Source: Arthrobacter sp. ov407
Lineage (GTDB): Bacteria; Actinomycetota; Actinomycetes; Actinomycetales; Micrococcaceae
Length of the DNA: 64,000 nt
Assembly: GCF_900102895.1 (NCBI RefSeq)
Contig: NZ_FNGD01000015.1
Span: 1-64,000 of the forward strand
Direction of reading: 5' to 3'
Under the pieces are notes generated by a model. The model was given only the letters and a program-made list of their open reading frames with translations, did no database searches and was not told the DNA's origin. Positions 45,605 through 55,164 of the stretch are shown here, one piece after another (position 1 is the stretch's first letter; each line of letters starts with the position of its first letter). The position numbers were made by a program, and so were the translations under genes.

Positions 45605-46603
45605 ATGAGAACACCCAAGACTCTGGCCACCAGCCTGCTGACCCTGTCGGCCGCCGCTCTGCTGGCCCTGAGTGCCGCGGGGGCGGCCACCGCCACCCCC
45701 GCACCGGCCAAGGCACCGGATTTCGCCTCCGATGTCGCAAGCCACACCGTCACCGAAACCGGGACGGCCGCTTACTGGACCCCGGAACGCATGCGCAACG
45801 CGGTCCCCGGCGACGTCCTGGCCGACAAGGCCATGAAGCGCAATAAGTCCTCGAAGCCCGCGGCGGCACTGCTGGAGGGTGCCGCCCCGAGCACGATCGA
45901 GGCGGCGGCTCCGAAGCTGCAATCCCAGTCGCTCCAGACCAAGGCCAATGCGAGCGAGACCCCCGTCCCGCACATCGGCAAGGTCTTCTTCACCCTCGGC
46001 GGGACCAACTACGTCTGCTCCGGCAACTCGGTCTCCTCCACCAACAAGAGCACCGTCACCACGGCGGGGCACTGCGTGAATGAGGGCCCGGGCGCCTTCG
46101 CCACCAAGTTCACGTTCGTCCCGGCGTACCTCAACGGCGCGGCCCCCTACGGCATGTGGACGGCCAAGGCCCTCTACGCCCCCACCCAGTGGAGCTCCTC
46201 GGGCGACATGACCTACGACACCGGCTTCGCCGTCATGTCCACGCTCAACGGCCAGTACCTGACCGACGTCGTCGGCGGCTCCGGGCTGCAGTTCAACGCC
46301 GCCCGCGGCCTGAGCTACAAGTCATTCGGCTACCCCGCCGCGTCACCGTTCAACGGCGAATCCCTCAAGAGCTGCTCCGGCACCGCCGCCAACGATCCCT
46401 ACAACCCGCAGTTCAACACCCAGGGGATCTCCTGCAACATGACCGGCGGTTCCTCGGGCGGTCCCTGGTTCATCGGCACCAGCGCTTCCGGCTACCAGAA
46501 CTCCATCAACAGCTATGGCTACGGCACCAAGTCCACCAAGATGTACGGCCCGTACTGGGGAACAGTCATCCAGCAGGCCTACACCACCGCGGCCGCTTCC
46601 TAG
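45605..46603 (+). CDS. Secreted trypsin-like serine protease
   Basis: Exported chymotrypsin-fold protease, 332 residues. Signal peptide with hydrophobic LLTLSAAALLALSAAGAATA, cleavage near residue 31. A propeptide-like segment to about residue 120 follows. Catalytic triad: His in TTAGHCV, Asp in MTYDTGFAV, Ser in GGSSGGPW. The Ser motif and SSTNKSTVTTAGHC resemble the V8/Glu-specific group in actinobacteria. Cys pairs (CSG/AGHC, CSG/ISC) suggest two disulfides. ATG at 45605 after TTAGGA. Single gene with its own terminator. Confidence 0.92.
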   Translation: MRTPKTLATSLLTLSAAALLALSAAGAATATPAPAKAPDFASDVASHTVTETGTAAYWTPERMRNAVPGDVLADKAMKRNKSSKPAAALLEGAAPSTIEAAAPKLQSQSLQTKANASETPVPHIGKVFFTLGGTNYVCSGNSVSSTNKSTVTTAGHCVNEGPGAFATKFTFVPAYLNGAAPYGMWTAKALYAPTQWSSSGDMTYDTGFAVMSTLNGQYLTDVVGGSGLQFNAARGLSYKSFGYPAASPFNGESLKSCSGTAANDPYNPQFNTQGISCNMTGGSSGGPWFIGTSASGYQNSINSYGYGTKSTKMYGPYWGTVIQQAYTTAAAS

Positions 46604-46608
46604 CCTGA

Positions 46609-46642
46609 GGGCACGGGCCCCGTTCACGCGGGGCCCGTGCCC
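46609..46642 (+). terminator. Strong hairpin after the protease gene
   Basis: GGGCACGGGCCCC (46609-46621) and GGGGCCCGTGCCC (46630-46642) are exact inverses, 13 bp, loop 8 nt, 6 bp after the stop codon. The next bases are GGGGCTTG, so there is no T-run. Confidence 0.75.
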
Positions 46643-46687
46643 GGGGCTTGTGCACCCGGGTGCGTGGATGCCCCGGGGCGTGGATGC

Positions 46688-46871
46688 CCTGCCTTGTTAC
46701 CCCAAGCGCGGGCACTACAGCTTTGAAACCCGGCACTGTTTGTCCAGATCTTCATTACCCAAGCTTTGTTTCTCACAGCCTTGTTTACCCCCAGCCTTGT
46801 TTTCCCAGCCTTGTTACCCCAACCTTGTTTACCCCCAGCCTTGTTTCCCCAGCCTTGTTACCCCAGCGCGG
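46688..46871 (+). repeat. Short tandem repeat CCTTGTT(T)ACCCC
   Basis: A unit of 14-17 nt, of the form CCTTGTTTACCCCCAG, occurs six times in a row at 46780-46865 with a higher period near 47 nt (TTTACCCCC, TTTTCCC, TTACCCC forms in order). A lone copy at 46690 shares the TTACCCCA-AGCGCGGG flank with the last unit. No start or ribosome site makes this coding. Function unknown. Confidence 0.8.
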
Positions 46872-46925
46872 GGTCACTTGCGGCCCCTCTTCAGCAGCGG
46901 GGAGGACGCGGTGGCCCCGCGCTGG

Positions 46926-47275
46926 CATGAGCATCTCCCCCGGCCTGGACCTGCCAGGATTTGAGCTCACGGGACATGCCCTCCCCGCACCTCAAGGCCT
47001 GGACATATCCCCCATATGCCCACTCCTTGCCCCGAACAATGAGCATGTGCCGAGGCAAGAATGAGCATGGCCCCGGTCTGGTCCCCGACGTTGCGCAAAG
47101 CATGAGCATGTCCCACGGGCCGGCCCTGCCAACGTCCGAGCTCACGGGACATGCCCACCCCATACCCCGAGGCCTGGACATATCCCCCATATGCCCACTC
47201 CTTGCCGCCAACAATGAGCATGTCCCGCGGAAAGAATGAGCATGTCCCGCGGACCCGGCGCCAGCCCACTCTTTG
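46926..47275. repeat. Tandem duplication of a 175-bp non-coding element
   Basis: 46926-47100 and 47101-47275 align with a constant offset of 175 bp. The best conserved blocks are GAGCTCACGGGACATGCCC, GGCCTGGACATATCCCCCAT and GCCCACTCCTTGCC. Within and after each copy the motif GAGCATGTCC/GGACATG recurs, at least ten times in both orientations. 175 is not a multiple of three, so frames open through it cannot keep one protein repeat. It ends against the purH terminator, which uses the same GGACATG motif in its stem. Confidence 0.8.
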
Positions 47276-47330
47276 GCACAAAAAATGGACATGTCCTCCG
47301 GATAAAGGAGGGCATGTCCATTCTTTGTGC
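47276..47330 (-). terminator. purH terminator, long hairpin
   Basis: GCACAAA-AAATGGACATG (47276-47293) with CCTCC pairs with GGAGG-CATGTCCAT-TCTTTGTGC (up to 47330), a stem of about 25 bp with two mismatches and a 7-nt loop. On minus the core stem GGACATG..CATGTCC is followed by ATTTTTT, a standard rho-independent end 27 bp after the purH stop. Confidence 0.85.
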
Positions 47331-47357
47331 GCTCTTTGCGCGGCTTGGTGGAGCAGC

Positions 47358-49055
47358 CTAGTGGAAGAAGTGGCGGGCTCCCGTGAAGTACATGGTGATG
47401 CCGGCGGCGTTGGCCGCGGCGATGACTTCCTCGTCCCGGACGGAGCCGCCGGGCTGGACCACGGCGCGGACGCCGGCATCAACCAGGATCTGCAGTCCGT
47501 CGGCGAACGGGAAGAACGCGTCCGAGGCTGCCACCGCGCCGCGGGCACGCTCGGGTGCTTCGCTGGCGTCGGTGCCGGCCGCGCCGCCAGGGGCATCGGC
47601 CCCAACAGCACTGTCGGACTCCACGGTGACGCCGAGGGTGTTGGCGCGCTCGACCGCGAGCTTGCAGGAATCGAGCCGGTTGACCTGGCCCATGCCGATG
47701 CCGACGGCGGCACCGTTGTCCGCGAGCAGGATGGCGTTGGACTTGGCTGCACGGCAGGCGGTCCAGGCGAATGCGAGGTCGGCCAGGGTGGCGGCGTCGG
47801 CGGCGTCGCCCGCGGCAAGGGTCCAGTTCGCGGGGGTGTCGCCGTCGGCGTCGACCTTGTCCGTGGCCTGGACCAGCATGCCGCCGGAGACCTGGCGGAA
47901 TTCGGTCGGGTAGCGGCCGTATCCGTCGGGGAGGGCCAGGAGGCGGATGTTCTTCTTCTTGGACAGGATCTCCACGGCCTCCTCGTCAAAGCCCGGCGCG
48001 ATGACGACCTCCGTGAAGATGCCGGCGACAGTGCGTGCCATGCCGGCAGTGACCGTGCGGTTCGCGGCGATGACGCCGCCGAACGCGGACACGGGATCGC
48101 AGGCGTGGGCCTTGGCGTGGGCGTCGGCGATGGGGTCGGCCGCGGACGCGGACCCCACGGCCACGCCGCAGGGGTTGGCGTGCTTGATGATGGCGACGGC
48201 GGGCTCGGCGAAGTCGAACGCGGCGCGCAGGGCGGCGTCGGCGTCGACGAAGTTGTTGTAGCTCATGGCCTTGCCGTGCAGCTGGTCGGCCTGCGCGATG
48301 CCGGCCGGGGCGGCGTGGTCCACGTACAGTGCGGCCTGCTGGTGCGGGTTTTCTCCGTACCGGAGCACCTCGGAGCGTTCCAGGGCCAGGCCGGCGTAGG
48401 CGGGCCAGTCGATCACGCCGTCGCCGTCCTCGTCGCGGAACTGGCTGGCGGTCCAGGTGGCCACGGCGGTGTCGTAGGCCGCGGTGTGGGCGAACGCCTT
48501 GGCGGCGAGCCGGCGCCGGGTCTGCAGGTCAAAGCCGCCCGAGGCGGCCGCCTCCACCACGGCGCCGTACGACGACGGGTCCACCACGATGGCGACGGCG
48601 GCGTGGTTCTTCGCGGCGGAGCGCACCATCGCGGGGCCGCCGATGTCGATCTGTTCGACGACGTCGTCCGGCGCGGCACCGGACTTCACGGTCTCCACGA
48701 AGGGGTAGAGGTTGACGACGACGAGGTCGAACGGCTCGATCTCCATGTCCGCAAGCGTCTGCATGTGGGCCGGGACGCGGCGGTCCGCGAGGATGCCGCC
48801 GTGCACGCGCGGGTGCAGGGTCTTGACCCGGCCGTCCAGCATTTCCGGGGAGCCGGTGACTTCCTCGACTTCCTGCACGGGGATGCCCGCGGCGGCGATC
48901 TTCTTGGCCGTGGAGCCCGTGGAGACGATCTTGACGCCGGCGGCGTGCAGGCCTCGAGCGAGCTCCTCCAGACCGGTCTTGTCGTAGACCGAAATCAGTG
49001 CCCGGCGGATGGGAACTCGGTCGATGGATACACGGTCAAGCTGCGTGAAGCTCAC
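47358..49055 (-). CDS. purH: AICAR transformylase / IMP cyclohydrolase
   Basis: Last two steps of IMP synthesis: formylates AICAR with 10-formyl-THF and closes the ring. 565 residues, about 35 longer than E. coli PurH. N-terminal cyclohydrolase domain: [49 protein letters not shown]. Transformylase domain: [46 protein letters not shown] low-complexity insert of about 25 residues (Ala/Gly/Asp/Ser-rich) lies just before [13 protein letters not shown] at 49055 with GGAGA upstream. It stands apart from purN; see findings. Confidence 0.96.
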   Translation of the reverse strand: MSFTQLDRVSIDRVPIRRALISVYDKTGLEELARGLHAAGVKIVSTGSTAKKIAAAGIPVQEVEEVTGSPEMLDGRVKTLHPRVHGGILADRRVPAHMQTLADMEIEPFDLVVVNLYPFVETVKSGAAPDDVVEQIDIGGPAMVRSAAKNHAAVAIVVDPSSYGAVVEAAASGGFDLQTRRRLAAKAFAHTAAYDTAVATWTASQFRDEDGDGVIDWPAYAGLALERSEVLRYGENPHQQAALYVDHAAPAGIAQADQLHGKAMSYNNFVDADAALRAAFDFAEPAVAIIKHANPCGVAVGSASAADPIADAHAKAHACDPVSAFGGVIAANRTVTAGMARTVAGIFTEVVIAPGFDEEAVEILSKKKNIRLLALPDGYGRYPTEFRQVSGGMLVQATDKVDADGDTPANWTLAAGDAADAATLADLAFAWTACRAAKSNAILLADNGAAVGIGMGQVNRLDSCKLAVERANTLGVTVESDSAVGADAPGGAAGTDASEAPERARGAVAASDAFFPFADGLQILVDAGVRAVVQPGGSVRDEEVIAAANAAGITMYFTGARHFFH

Positions 49056-49205
49056 AAAAGTCTCCGTCTTATATCGCGGCGGGGCCGCGGGTGGTGGGGA
49101 TGCGGCCAGTTTATCGCGTCCCGTCGCCGGGCCGTCTCGCGCGCCGGAGTGTGAAGCAGACACCGGCCGCGCCCGGGCCACGTAGAGTTTTCACAGGAGG
49201 CCAAG

Positions 49206-50558
49206 ATGAACACGTACACCACTGTGCCCAGCGGCGAACAGGTGGTCCAGGATCTGCCATGGCGGTGGAAGGTCCAAGGTCGGATCTTCCTGATCGGCGG
49301 ACTGGGCTTCATGTTCGATGCCTGGGACGTTACCCTCAACGGCATCCTCATTCCGTTGCTGTCCAAGCAGTGGTCACTGAGCCCGGGCGATGCCGCCTGG
49401 ATCGGCACGGCCAACCTGATTGGCATGGCCCTGGGCGCCTTTGTCTGGGGCACCATTGCGGACACCATCGGCCGCAAGAAGGCCTTCACCGCGACTCTGC
49501 TGATCTTTTCCATCTTCACGGTGCTCGGCGCCTTCTCCCCCGATTTCATGTGGTTCGTCCTGTTCCGGTTCCTGGCCGGGTTCGGCCTGGGCGGCTGCAT
49601 CCCGGTGGACTATGCGCTGGTGGGCGAGTTCACTCCCCGCAGACAGCGCGGCCGGGTGCTTACCGCGATGGATGGCTGGTGGCCGATCGGCGCGGCCCTC
49701 TGCGGATTTGTCTCCGCCGGGCTCGTCGCGGCCTTCGCGGACTGGCGGCTGACCATGCTGATCATGGTGCTCCCGGCGCTGCTGGTGTTCTGGATCCGCC
49801 GCAGCGTGCCGGAATCCCCGCTGTTCCTGATCCGCAAGGGCCGCCGCGAGGAAGCCGCGAAGGTGATCGACAGCCTGGTCCAGGCCACCGGCGCCGAGGC
49901 CCGGGTCTACAGCCTGCCCGAACCGCAGGATGCCCCCCGCCTCTCGGCAGGCAGCGCGTGGACGCAATTGCGCGCACTGTGGCAGTTCAACTGGAAGATC
50001 ACGACGGCGGCGTGGGCCCTCTTCTTCAGCATCTTGCTGGTCTACTACCTGTCGCTGACGTGGATGCCGCGGATCCTGATCGGCGCCGGCTTCGAGGAAT
50101 ACAAGGCCTTCCTGACCACGGCGTCGATGGCCGCCGTCGGGCTCCTCGGCGTGGTCGTGGCCGCGCTGCTGGTGGAGCGGGTGGGCCGGAAGTGGATCCT
50201 CGCGATCACCGGTCCGCTGTCCGCGCTGACGCTGGTGATTGTGGCGATCGTGGTGGACATCCCCACCGCCGCCGTGTTCTGGCTGCTGGTGTTCGGCTTT
50301 GTGGTGCAGGTGGCCATCCCGGTGCTCTACGCCTACGTTTCCGAGTTGTACCCCACAGAGCTGCGCGGCTCCGGCTTTGGCTGGGCCTCGACATTCTCCC
50401 GGCTGGGTGCCGGGTTCGGTCCGCTGATCTTCGCGGCCTTCCTGTGGCCGGAGCTAGGGCTGGCGACATCGTTCGCGCTGGCCGGCGGCCTGGTACTGAT
50501 CTCGGTGCTGTGGATGGCGTTCTTCGCCCCCGAAACCAAGCAGCGCCGGCTCGAATAA
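49206..50558 (+). CDS. MFS transporter (sugar/aromatic acid porter type)
   Basis: Twelve-segment major facilitator, 450 residues. Family marks: FDAWDVTLNGILIP in segment 1, GTIADTIGRKKAF in loop 2-3, RFLAGFGLGGCIPVDYALVGEFTPRRQRG in segments 4-5, and GRKWILAITGPLSAL and YPTELRGSG in the second half. The D in segment 1 and loop motifs resemble the AAHS and sialic acid porters; substrate unknown. ATG at 49206 has AGGAGG 6 nt upstream. It is single, oriented against purH and purN, and followed by two hairpins. Confidence 0.9.
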   Translation: MNTYTTVPSGEQVVQDLPWRWKVQGRIFLIGGLGFMFDAWDVTLNGILIPLLSKQWSLSPGDAAWIGTANLIGMALGAFVWGTIADTIGRKKAFTATLLIFSIFTVLGAFSPDFMWFVLFRFLAGFGLGGCIPVDYALVGEFTPRRQRGRVLTAMDGWWPIGAALCGFVSAGLVAAFADWRLTMLIMVLPALLVFWIRRSVPESPLFLIRKGRREEAAKVIDSLVQATGAEARVYSLPEPQDAPRLSAGSAWTQLRALWQFNWKITTAAWALFFSILLVYYLSLTWMPRILIGAGFEEYKAFLTTASMAAVGLLGVVVAALLVERVGRKWILAITGPLSALTLVIVAIVVDIPTAAVFWLLVFGFVVQVAIPVLYAYVSELYPTELRGSGFGWASTFSRLGAGFGPLIFAAFLWPELGLATSFALAGGLVLISVLWMAFFAPETKQRRLE

Positions 50559-50570
50559 CGCACCCACTAC

Positions 50571-50632
50571 CGATGCGCTATCACCTCGGGTGGTTCTGAG
50601 CGCTGAGAGCCACCCCAAGTGATAGCGCATCG
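50571..50632. repeat. Inverted repeat GATGCGCTATCAC
   Basis: CGATGCGCTATCAC (50571-50584) is the exact inverse of GTGATAGCGCATCG (50619-50632); inside, GGGTGG/CCACCC and TCT/AGA extend the hairpin. Total 62 nt, 13 bp after the transporter stop. The regular, high-identity arms look like a dispersed palindromic element of the REP/BIME type rather than a simple terminator. Confidence 0.65.
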
Positions 50633-50639
50633 GGGAAAT

Positions 50640-50684
50640 GACGACGGCGCCCCTCACCTTCGAGTCGTGAGGGGCGCCGTCGTC
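50640..50684. terminator. Bidirectional hairpin terminator, copy of the sdh terminator stem
   Basis: GACGACGGCGCCCCTCAC (50640-50657) and GTGAGGGGCGCCGTCGTC (50667-50684) form an exact 18-bp stem with a 9-nt loop between the convergent transporter and collagen-like genes. The outer 12 bp are identical to the stem at 16750-16791. Confidence 0.8.
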
Positions 50685-50702
50685 TGTGGTTCGATCACCC
50701 TG

Positions 50703-51731
<1,029 letters not shown>

Positions 51732-51859
51732 TCAGACTATTGCCCATTCCGCTACCTGCACCGGCCCGGAAATACCTGTCTTTGGCCCGGCAGTACCTGA
51801 CTTTCGGGCCGAGTACTCGCTTTTGCGGGCCCGACTACGTGGTTTGGCCGGAAAAGCGG

Positions 51860-52441
51860 CTACGCGCCGGCGGGGGTGCGGGCTGCGGCCAGGGATGCCA
51901 GGGTGGAGACCAGGAGCCGGCGTTCCACGACCTTGATGCGCTCGTGCAGGGATTCCTCGGTCTCGCCGTCCCCGATGGCCACGGCTTCCTGCGCGATGAT
52001 GGGGCCAGTGTCCACCCCGGCGTCGGCCCAGTGCACCGTGCAGCCGGTGACCTTCACACCGTAGGCCAGCGCGTCGCGGACGCCGTGGGCGCCGGGGAAG
52101 GACGGCAGCAGGGCCGGGTGCGTGTTGAGGTATTTGCCGCCAAACGCGTCGATGAAGTCCGCGCTGACAATCCGCATGAAGCCTGAGGACACCACCACAT
52201 CCGGGGCGAAGCCGGCGACAGCCTCGGTCAGGGCCGCATTCCAGGCCGCCCGGTCAGGGTACGCCTTGAAGTCCACCACGAACGTGGGAATCCCGGCGGC
52301 GGCGGAGCGTTCCACCCCGAAAGTCCCCGGCCGGTCCGCGCCGACGGCGGCGATCTCGACGTCGAGCGCGCCGGACTTAACGGCGTCGATAACTGCCTGG
52401 AGGTTGGAGCCGGTGCCGGAAACGAGGACAACTATGCGCAT
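51860..52441 (-). CDS. purN: Phosphoribosylglycinamide formyltransferase
   Basis: Third step of purine synthesis, transferring formyl from 10-formyl-THF to GAR. 193 residues. VLVSGTGSNLQAVIDAV is the phosphate-binding start; FMRIVSADF and NTHPALLPSFPGAHGVRDAL hold the catalytic Asn and His; HWADAGVDTGPIIAQ holds the catalytic Asp. ATG at 52441. Upstream on plus a small membrane protein diverges, and perM lies beyond on minus, as in mycobacteria, but purH is displaced by 2.8 kb. Confidence 0.95.
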   Translation of the reverse strand: MRIVVLVSGTGSNLQAVIDAVKSGALDVEIAAVGADRPGTFGVERSAAAGIPTFVVDFKAYPDRAAWNAALTEAVAGFAPDVVVSSGFMRIVSADFIDAFGGKYLNTHPALLPSFPGAHGVRDALAYGVKVTGCTVHWADAGVDTGPIIAQEAVAIGDGETEESLHERIKVVERRLLVSTLASLAAARTPAGA

Positions 52442-52480
52442 GGTCCTAGCTTATGGGGCCGCTCGCGTAGGCTGGAAAAC

Positions 52481-52912
52481 ATGAATTCCCCCACGGACTC
52501 CGGCGGCGGCGAGCCGGGCCGGCATCCGCGCGACCAGACTTCCAAAGAATCCCCGCCGCTGACCCACACCCTGTTCCGGCTGTTCATCGTCGCGGTCCTG
52601 GGCTCGTTCTTCGTCTTCCAGCTCGACGTGAGCTACCTGTGGCTGACGGCCCTGCTCACGGCGGCCGGAGTTGCGCTGGGCATCGTGGTGCTGATCCGGG
52701 CCGTGAAGTACAAGGATTCGCGGCTGGTCCTGTTCGGCACGATTTCCGGACTGGTGGTCTCGGCGGTGATGCTGCTGGTGATTCTGGCCTCGACGCTGTT
52801 CTTCAATCAGATCCGCGACTACCAGCAGTGCGTCCGCCACGCCCTGACCCAGCAGGCAACTTCGGAATGCAGGACGCAGCTGCAGAACTCCATGCCTACT
52901 CAACTGCGCTAG
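52481..52912 (+). CDS. Small conserved membrane protein
   Basis: 143 residues, no named family. After a charged 27-residue N-terminus there are about three hydrophobic segments (LFRLFIVAVLGSFFVFQL; LWLTALLTAAGVALGIVVLI; LVLFGTISGLVVSAVMLLVILASTLFF). A short C-terminus with two Cys (QQCVRHAL, SECRTQ) is probably outside and could form a disulfide. ATG at 52481, divergent from purN with 39 bp between starts. Neighbourhood with perM suggests an envelope or division-related role, but that is only context. Confidence 0.72.
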   Translation: MNSPTDSGGGEPGRHPRDQTSKESPPLTHTLFRLFIVAVLGSFFVFQLDVSYLWLTALLTAAGVALGIVVLIRAVKYKDSRLVLFGTISGLVVSAVMLLVILASTLFFNQIRDYQQCVRHALTQQATSECRTQLQNSMPTQLR

Positions 52913-52933
52913 CGGCATGCCCACGCAGTTGCG

Positions 52934-54253
52934 CTAGCGGCTGTTGACCGTCTCGAGGTCTGCCTCACGCAGCTTCTGCTGGCGTTCCAGCCAGGGTCCG
53001 GCCGCGTAGCCGATCACGACGCCGATCCCCACCTCCGCGGCCACGAATAGTGCCATGCGGAGCGGATCGGGCCCGATCTCCGTGAGCCTGCCGATGCCGG
53101 CCGAACCGCGGGCCAGCCATGCGAGCCCCGCCGCGAGCAGGCCGGCCACGGAGCCGATCACCGCGCCCAGCACCAGGGTGGAGGCCGCGGCGGTGAACCA
53201 GCGGGCCCGGATCTTGATGGACAGCCATTCGTCGAAGTGGTTTTCGCCTTCGCGCAGGAACCACCAGCCGGCCAGCGCCCCGGCCAGCGCCGGCACCACC
53301 AGCGCCACGAAGCCGAAGTCGAGCGAGCCAGACGGCAGCGCGGCGAACACCGGAATGGACGGCAGCGGCCCGACGGCGGTCCCGAGCGGTCCGGCCAGTG
53401 AGCCGACGCCCAGGGCGAACCCCGAGCCGCAGATCCACGCCAGGGCAAACACGACGAGGTTGGGCAGGAAGCCCAGCTGCACGATGGTCAGGACACCGCC
53501 GCCCATGGCACCGGCGTCGAGCCCTTCATAGACGGCCACCACGAGGTTCCAGTGGATGAAGAGGTCGACGGCGAGCAGCGCCGCCGACATCGCCAGGCTC
53601 GCCATCAGTGCCACCGATCCGGCCTTGATGGCCGAGCCCAGGTAGGACCCTGCCCAGCGGGAGTGCTGACTGGTGCGGGACAGCCAGGCCACGGCGTCGA
53701 CGCCGATCAGCCGGCTCCACGACCCGGCCTCGCGGCGCGCGCCGACTACCATGCCGAGCCCGAACGGGATGAGTGGGATAAACGCGGCGGCCCAGAGGCT
53801 GATGCCGACGTCGGCCGTGCGGCAGACGAAGCCCGTGGCGATCCCGAACCCCGCGTACACCAGCCAGGACCCGAGCAGCGCCTGCCAGAGCTGGTCCGTA
53901 TAGGAGGCGCGGGCGAGGCGCCGCCCGGCGCGCCAGGCGAGCAGGAACGGGATGAGGGCGAGCCCCAGCGGGATGAGCGAAAGCGTGCCGGATTCCGGTG
54001 GCGCGGCGGACCCGGCACCGGTGGTGTCCAGCAGCAGGGGCACGCCGTGGATCAGCAGCCAGGCCTGGCCGGCCAGGCCTGCCAGGACGTCGAATCCGCC
54101 GTGCTGGAATCCGGCCGTGGCCCAGACCGTGACGATCGGCGCCACCACCACGAGGGCGGAGATGATGGCGGCCTGGGCGGACTCGAGGCCACCCTGCAGC
54201 CACAGGGGCATGGGAAGGCCACGTTGTCCGGTCTGATCAGCGCGCAGTTTCAT
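52934..54253 (-). CDS. PerM/DUF6350-family cell division membrane protein
   Basis: Polytopic membrane protein of 439 residues from ATG at 54253. About ten hydrophobic segments, many Ala/Gly/Trp-rich (GLALIPFLLAWRAGRRLARA, WAAAFIPLIPFGLGMVVG, TIVQLGFLPNLVVFALAW). Such segments and the position beside purN match the actinobacterial DUF6350 proteins, of which mycobacterial PerM is needed for cell division under stress. Identification rests mainly on topology and synteny. The gene is convergent with the small membrane protein and 22 bp from its stop. Confidence 0.8.
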   Translation of the reverse strand: MKLRADQTGQRGLPMPLWLQGGLESAQAAIISALVVVAPIVTVWATAGFQHGGFDVLAGLAGQAWLLIHGVPLLLDTTGAGSAAPPESGTLSLIPLGLALIPFLLAWRAGRRLARASYTDQLWQALLGSWLVYAGFGIATGFVCRTADVGISLWAAAFIPLIPFGLGMVVGARREAGSWSRLIGVDAVAWLSRTSQHSRWAGSYLGSAIKAGSVALMASLAMSAALLAVDLFIHWNLVVAVYEGLDAGAMGGGVLTIVQLGFLPNLVVFALAWICGSGFALGVGSLAGPLGTAVGPLPSIPVFAALPSGSLDFGFVALVVPALAGALAGWWFLREGENHFDEWLSIKIRARWFTAAASTLVLGAVIGSVAGLLAAGLAWLARGSAGIGRLTEIGPDPLRMALFVAAEVGIGVVIGYAAGPWLERQQKLREADLETVNSR

Positions 54254-54405
54254 CGAGATCCATGGTGCCACGCGCCCGGCATCAGGCCGGTTTCCGACAG
54301 GCACAACGCCCGGATCCGCGGAATTCGCCCTCCCGGGCCGCCGAGCTTTTTCCATACCCGGGTCGTAAAATTGTAAATGTCCGCAATCAGTGGTTGGAGG
54401 CAGAA

Positions 54406-54891
54406 ATGACTACCGCATCTCCTCATGCGCATGGCGTTCATTTTGGTCGGACAGATGTACAGAACGTTGGCATGGGTGTAGGTATCGTCCTTTTGGTCGT
54501 GGGCGTCCTGGGGTTCATCCCGGGCATCACCACGAACTACAGCGAACTGAGGTTCTTCGGGCCTGATTCCAAGGCCATGTTCCTCGGCCTGTTCCAAGTC
54601 TCGATGTTGCTCAACATCGTTCAGCTCGCGATCGGCGCCGTCGGCCTGACCATGTCCCGGACCGCCTTGGGCGCCCGGAACTTCCTCATGGGCTCCGGCT
54701 TGCTGTACATCGTCCTTAGCATTTACGGGTTTATCGTCGGCGTGGATTCGGCGGCCAACTTCCTGTCGCTGAACACCATGGACAATTGGGCCTTCATGGT
54801 GATGGGCATTGCCATGGCTGGCGCAGGCTGGCTGATGTCGAGGCATATTGAAGAAGGTGTGGAGACCCGGTCATCAACCCCCGGGACATAG
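54406..54891 (+). CDS. DUF4383-type membrane protein
   Basis: 161 residues with four hydrophobic segments: VGIVLLVVGVLGFIPGIT, LFQVSMLLNIVQLAIGAVGL, FLMGSGLLYIVLSIYGFIVG, and WAFMVMGIAMAGAGWLM. The N-terminal GVHFGRTDVQNVGM and the helix-loop pattern agree with the actinobacterial DUF4383 group, whose function is not known. ATG at 54406 has an ideal GGAGG site 5 nt upstream. Single gene, divergent from perM. Confidence 0.78.
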   Translation: MTTASPHAHGVHFGRTDVQNVGMGVGIVLLVVGVLGFIPGITTNYSELRFFGPDSKAMFLGLFQVSMLLNIVQLAIGAVGLTMSRTALGARNFLMGSGLLYIVLSIYGFIVGVDSAANFLSLNTMDNWAFMVMGIAMAGAGWLMSRHIEEGVETRSSTPGT

Positions 54892-54942
54892 GGAGCCGCG
54901 AATGAGTAACGTTTCATAGAATCGAAAAAATTCGTACTACCT

Positions 54943-54984
54943 GCTGGTGCAGTGGCTTAGCGGAAACGCGGCGGCTGCACCAGC
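54943..54984. repeat. Inverted repeat GCTGGTGCAG
   Basis: GCTGGTGCAG (54943-54952) and CTGCACCAGC (54975-54984) are exact inverses with a 22-nt loop, about 50 bp after the DUF4383 gene. Could be a terminator without T-run. The following 100 bp are rich in GGCGCGTCAGGCGCGACGG-like repeats with no gene. Confidence 0.5.
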
Positions 54985-55083
54985 TTTCCGTGTGCCGGCG
55001 TTTGTGGCGGCGCGTCAGGCGCGACGGCGACACAGCGTCCGACGGCGGCGCTCGTCAGGCGCGGCGGCGGAACGGCACGCAAG

Positions 55084-55112
55084 AAGGCCGGGACTCTGGC
55101 GGTCCCGGCCTT
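55084..55112. terminator. Hairpin terminator between convergent genes
   Basis: AAGGCCGGGAC (55084-55094) and GTCCCGGCCTT (55102-55112) form an 11-bp stem with a 7-nt loop. It lies 52 bp after the deaminase-like gene on minus and 190 bp after the DUF4383 gene on plus and may serve both. Confidence 0.75.
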
Positions 55113-55164
55113 CCGTGATGCTGCTAAGCGTGGCGGCAATCAGTTTGCCGCCGTTGCCGACGTG

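Larger units (their letters stand above)
46604..47357. other. Repeat-filled intergenic region protease / purH
   Basis: 754 bp between convergent genes. Contents in order: protease terminator, short CCTTGTT array, 175-bp tandem duplication with GGACATG motifs, purH terminator. Open frames on both strands are explained by the low stop density and repeats; I see no gene. Confidence 0.7.

Noticed and set aside
46688-46871. Possible CRISPR array
   Set aside because: Units are only 14-17 nt, directly adjacent with no unique spacers, and no cas gene is in the window.
46648-47292. Open frames of 90-140 codons on both strands in the repeat-filled gap
   Set aside because: No ribosome sites, content is entirely the tandem repeats, and the 175-bp period shifts the reading frame between copies.
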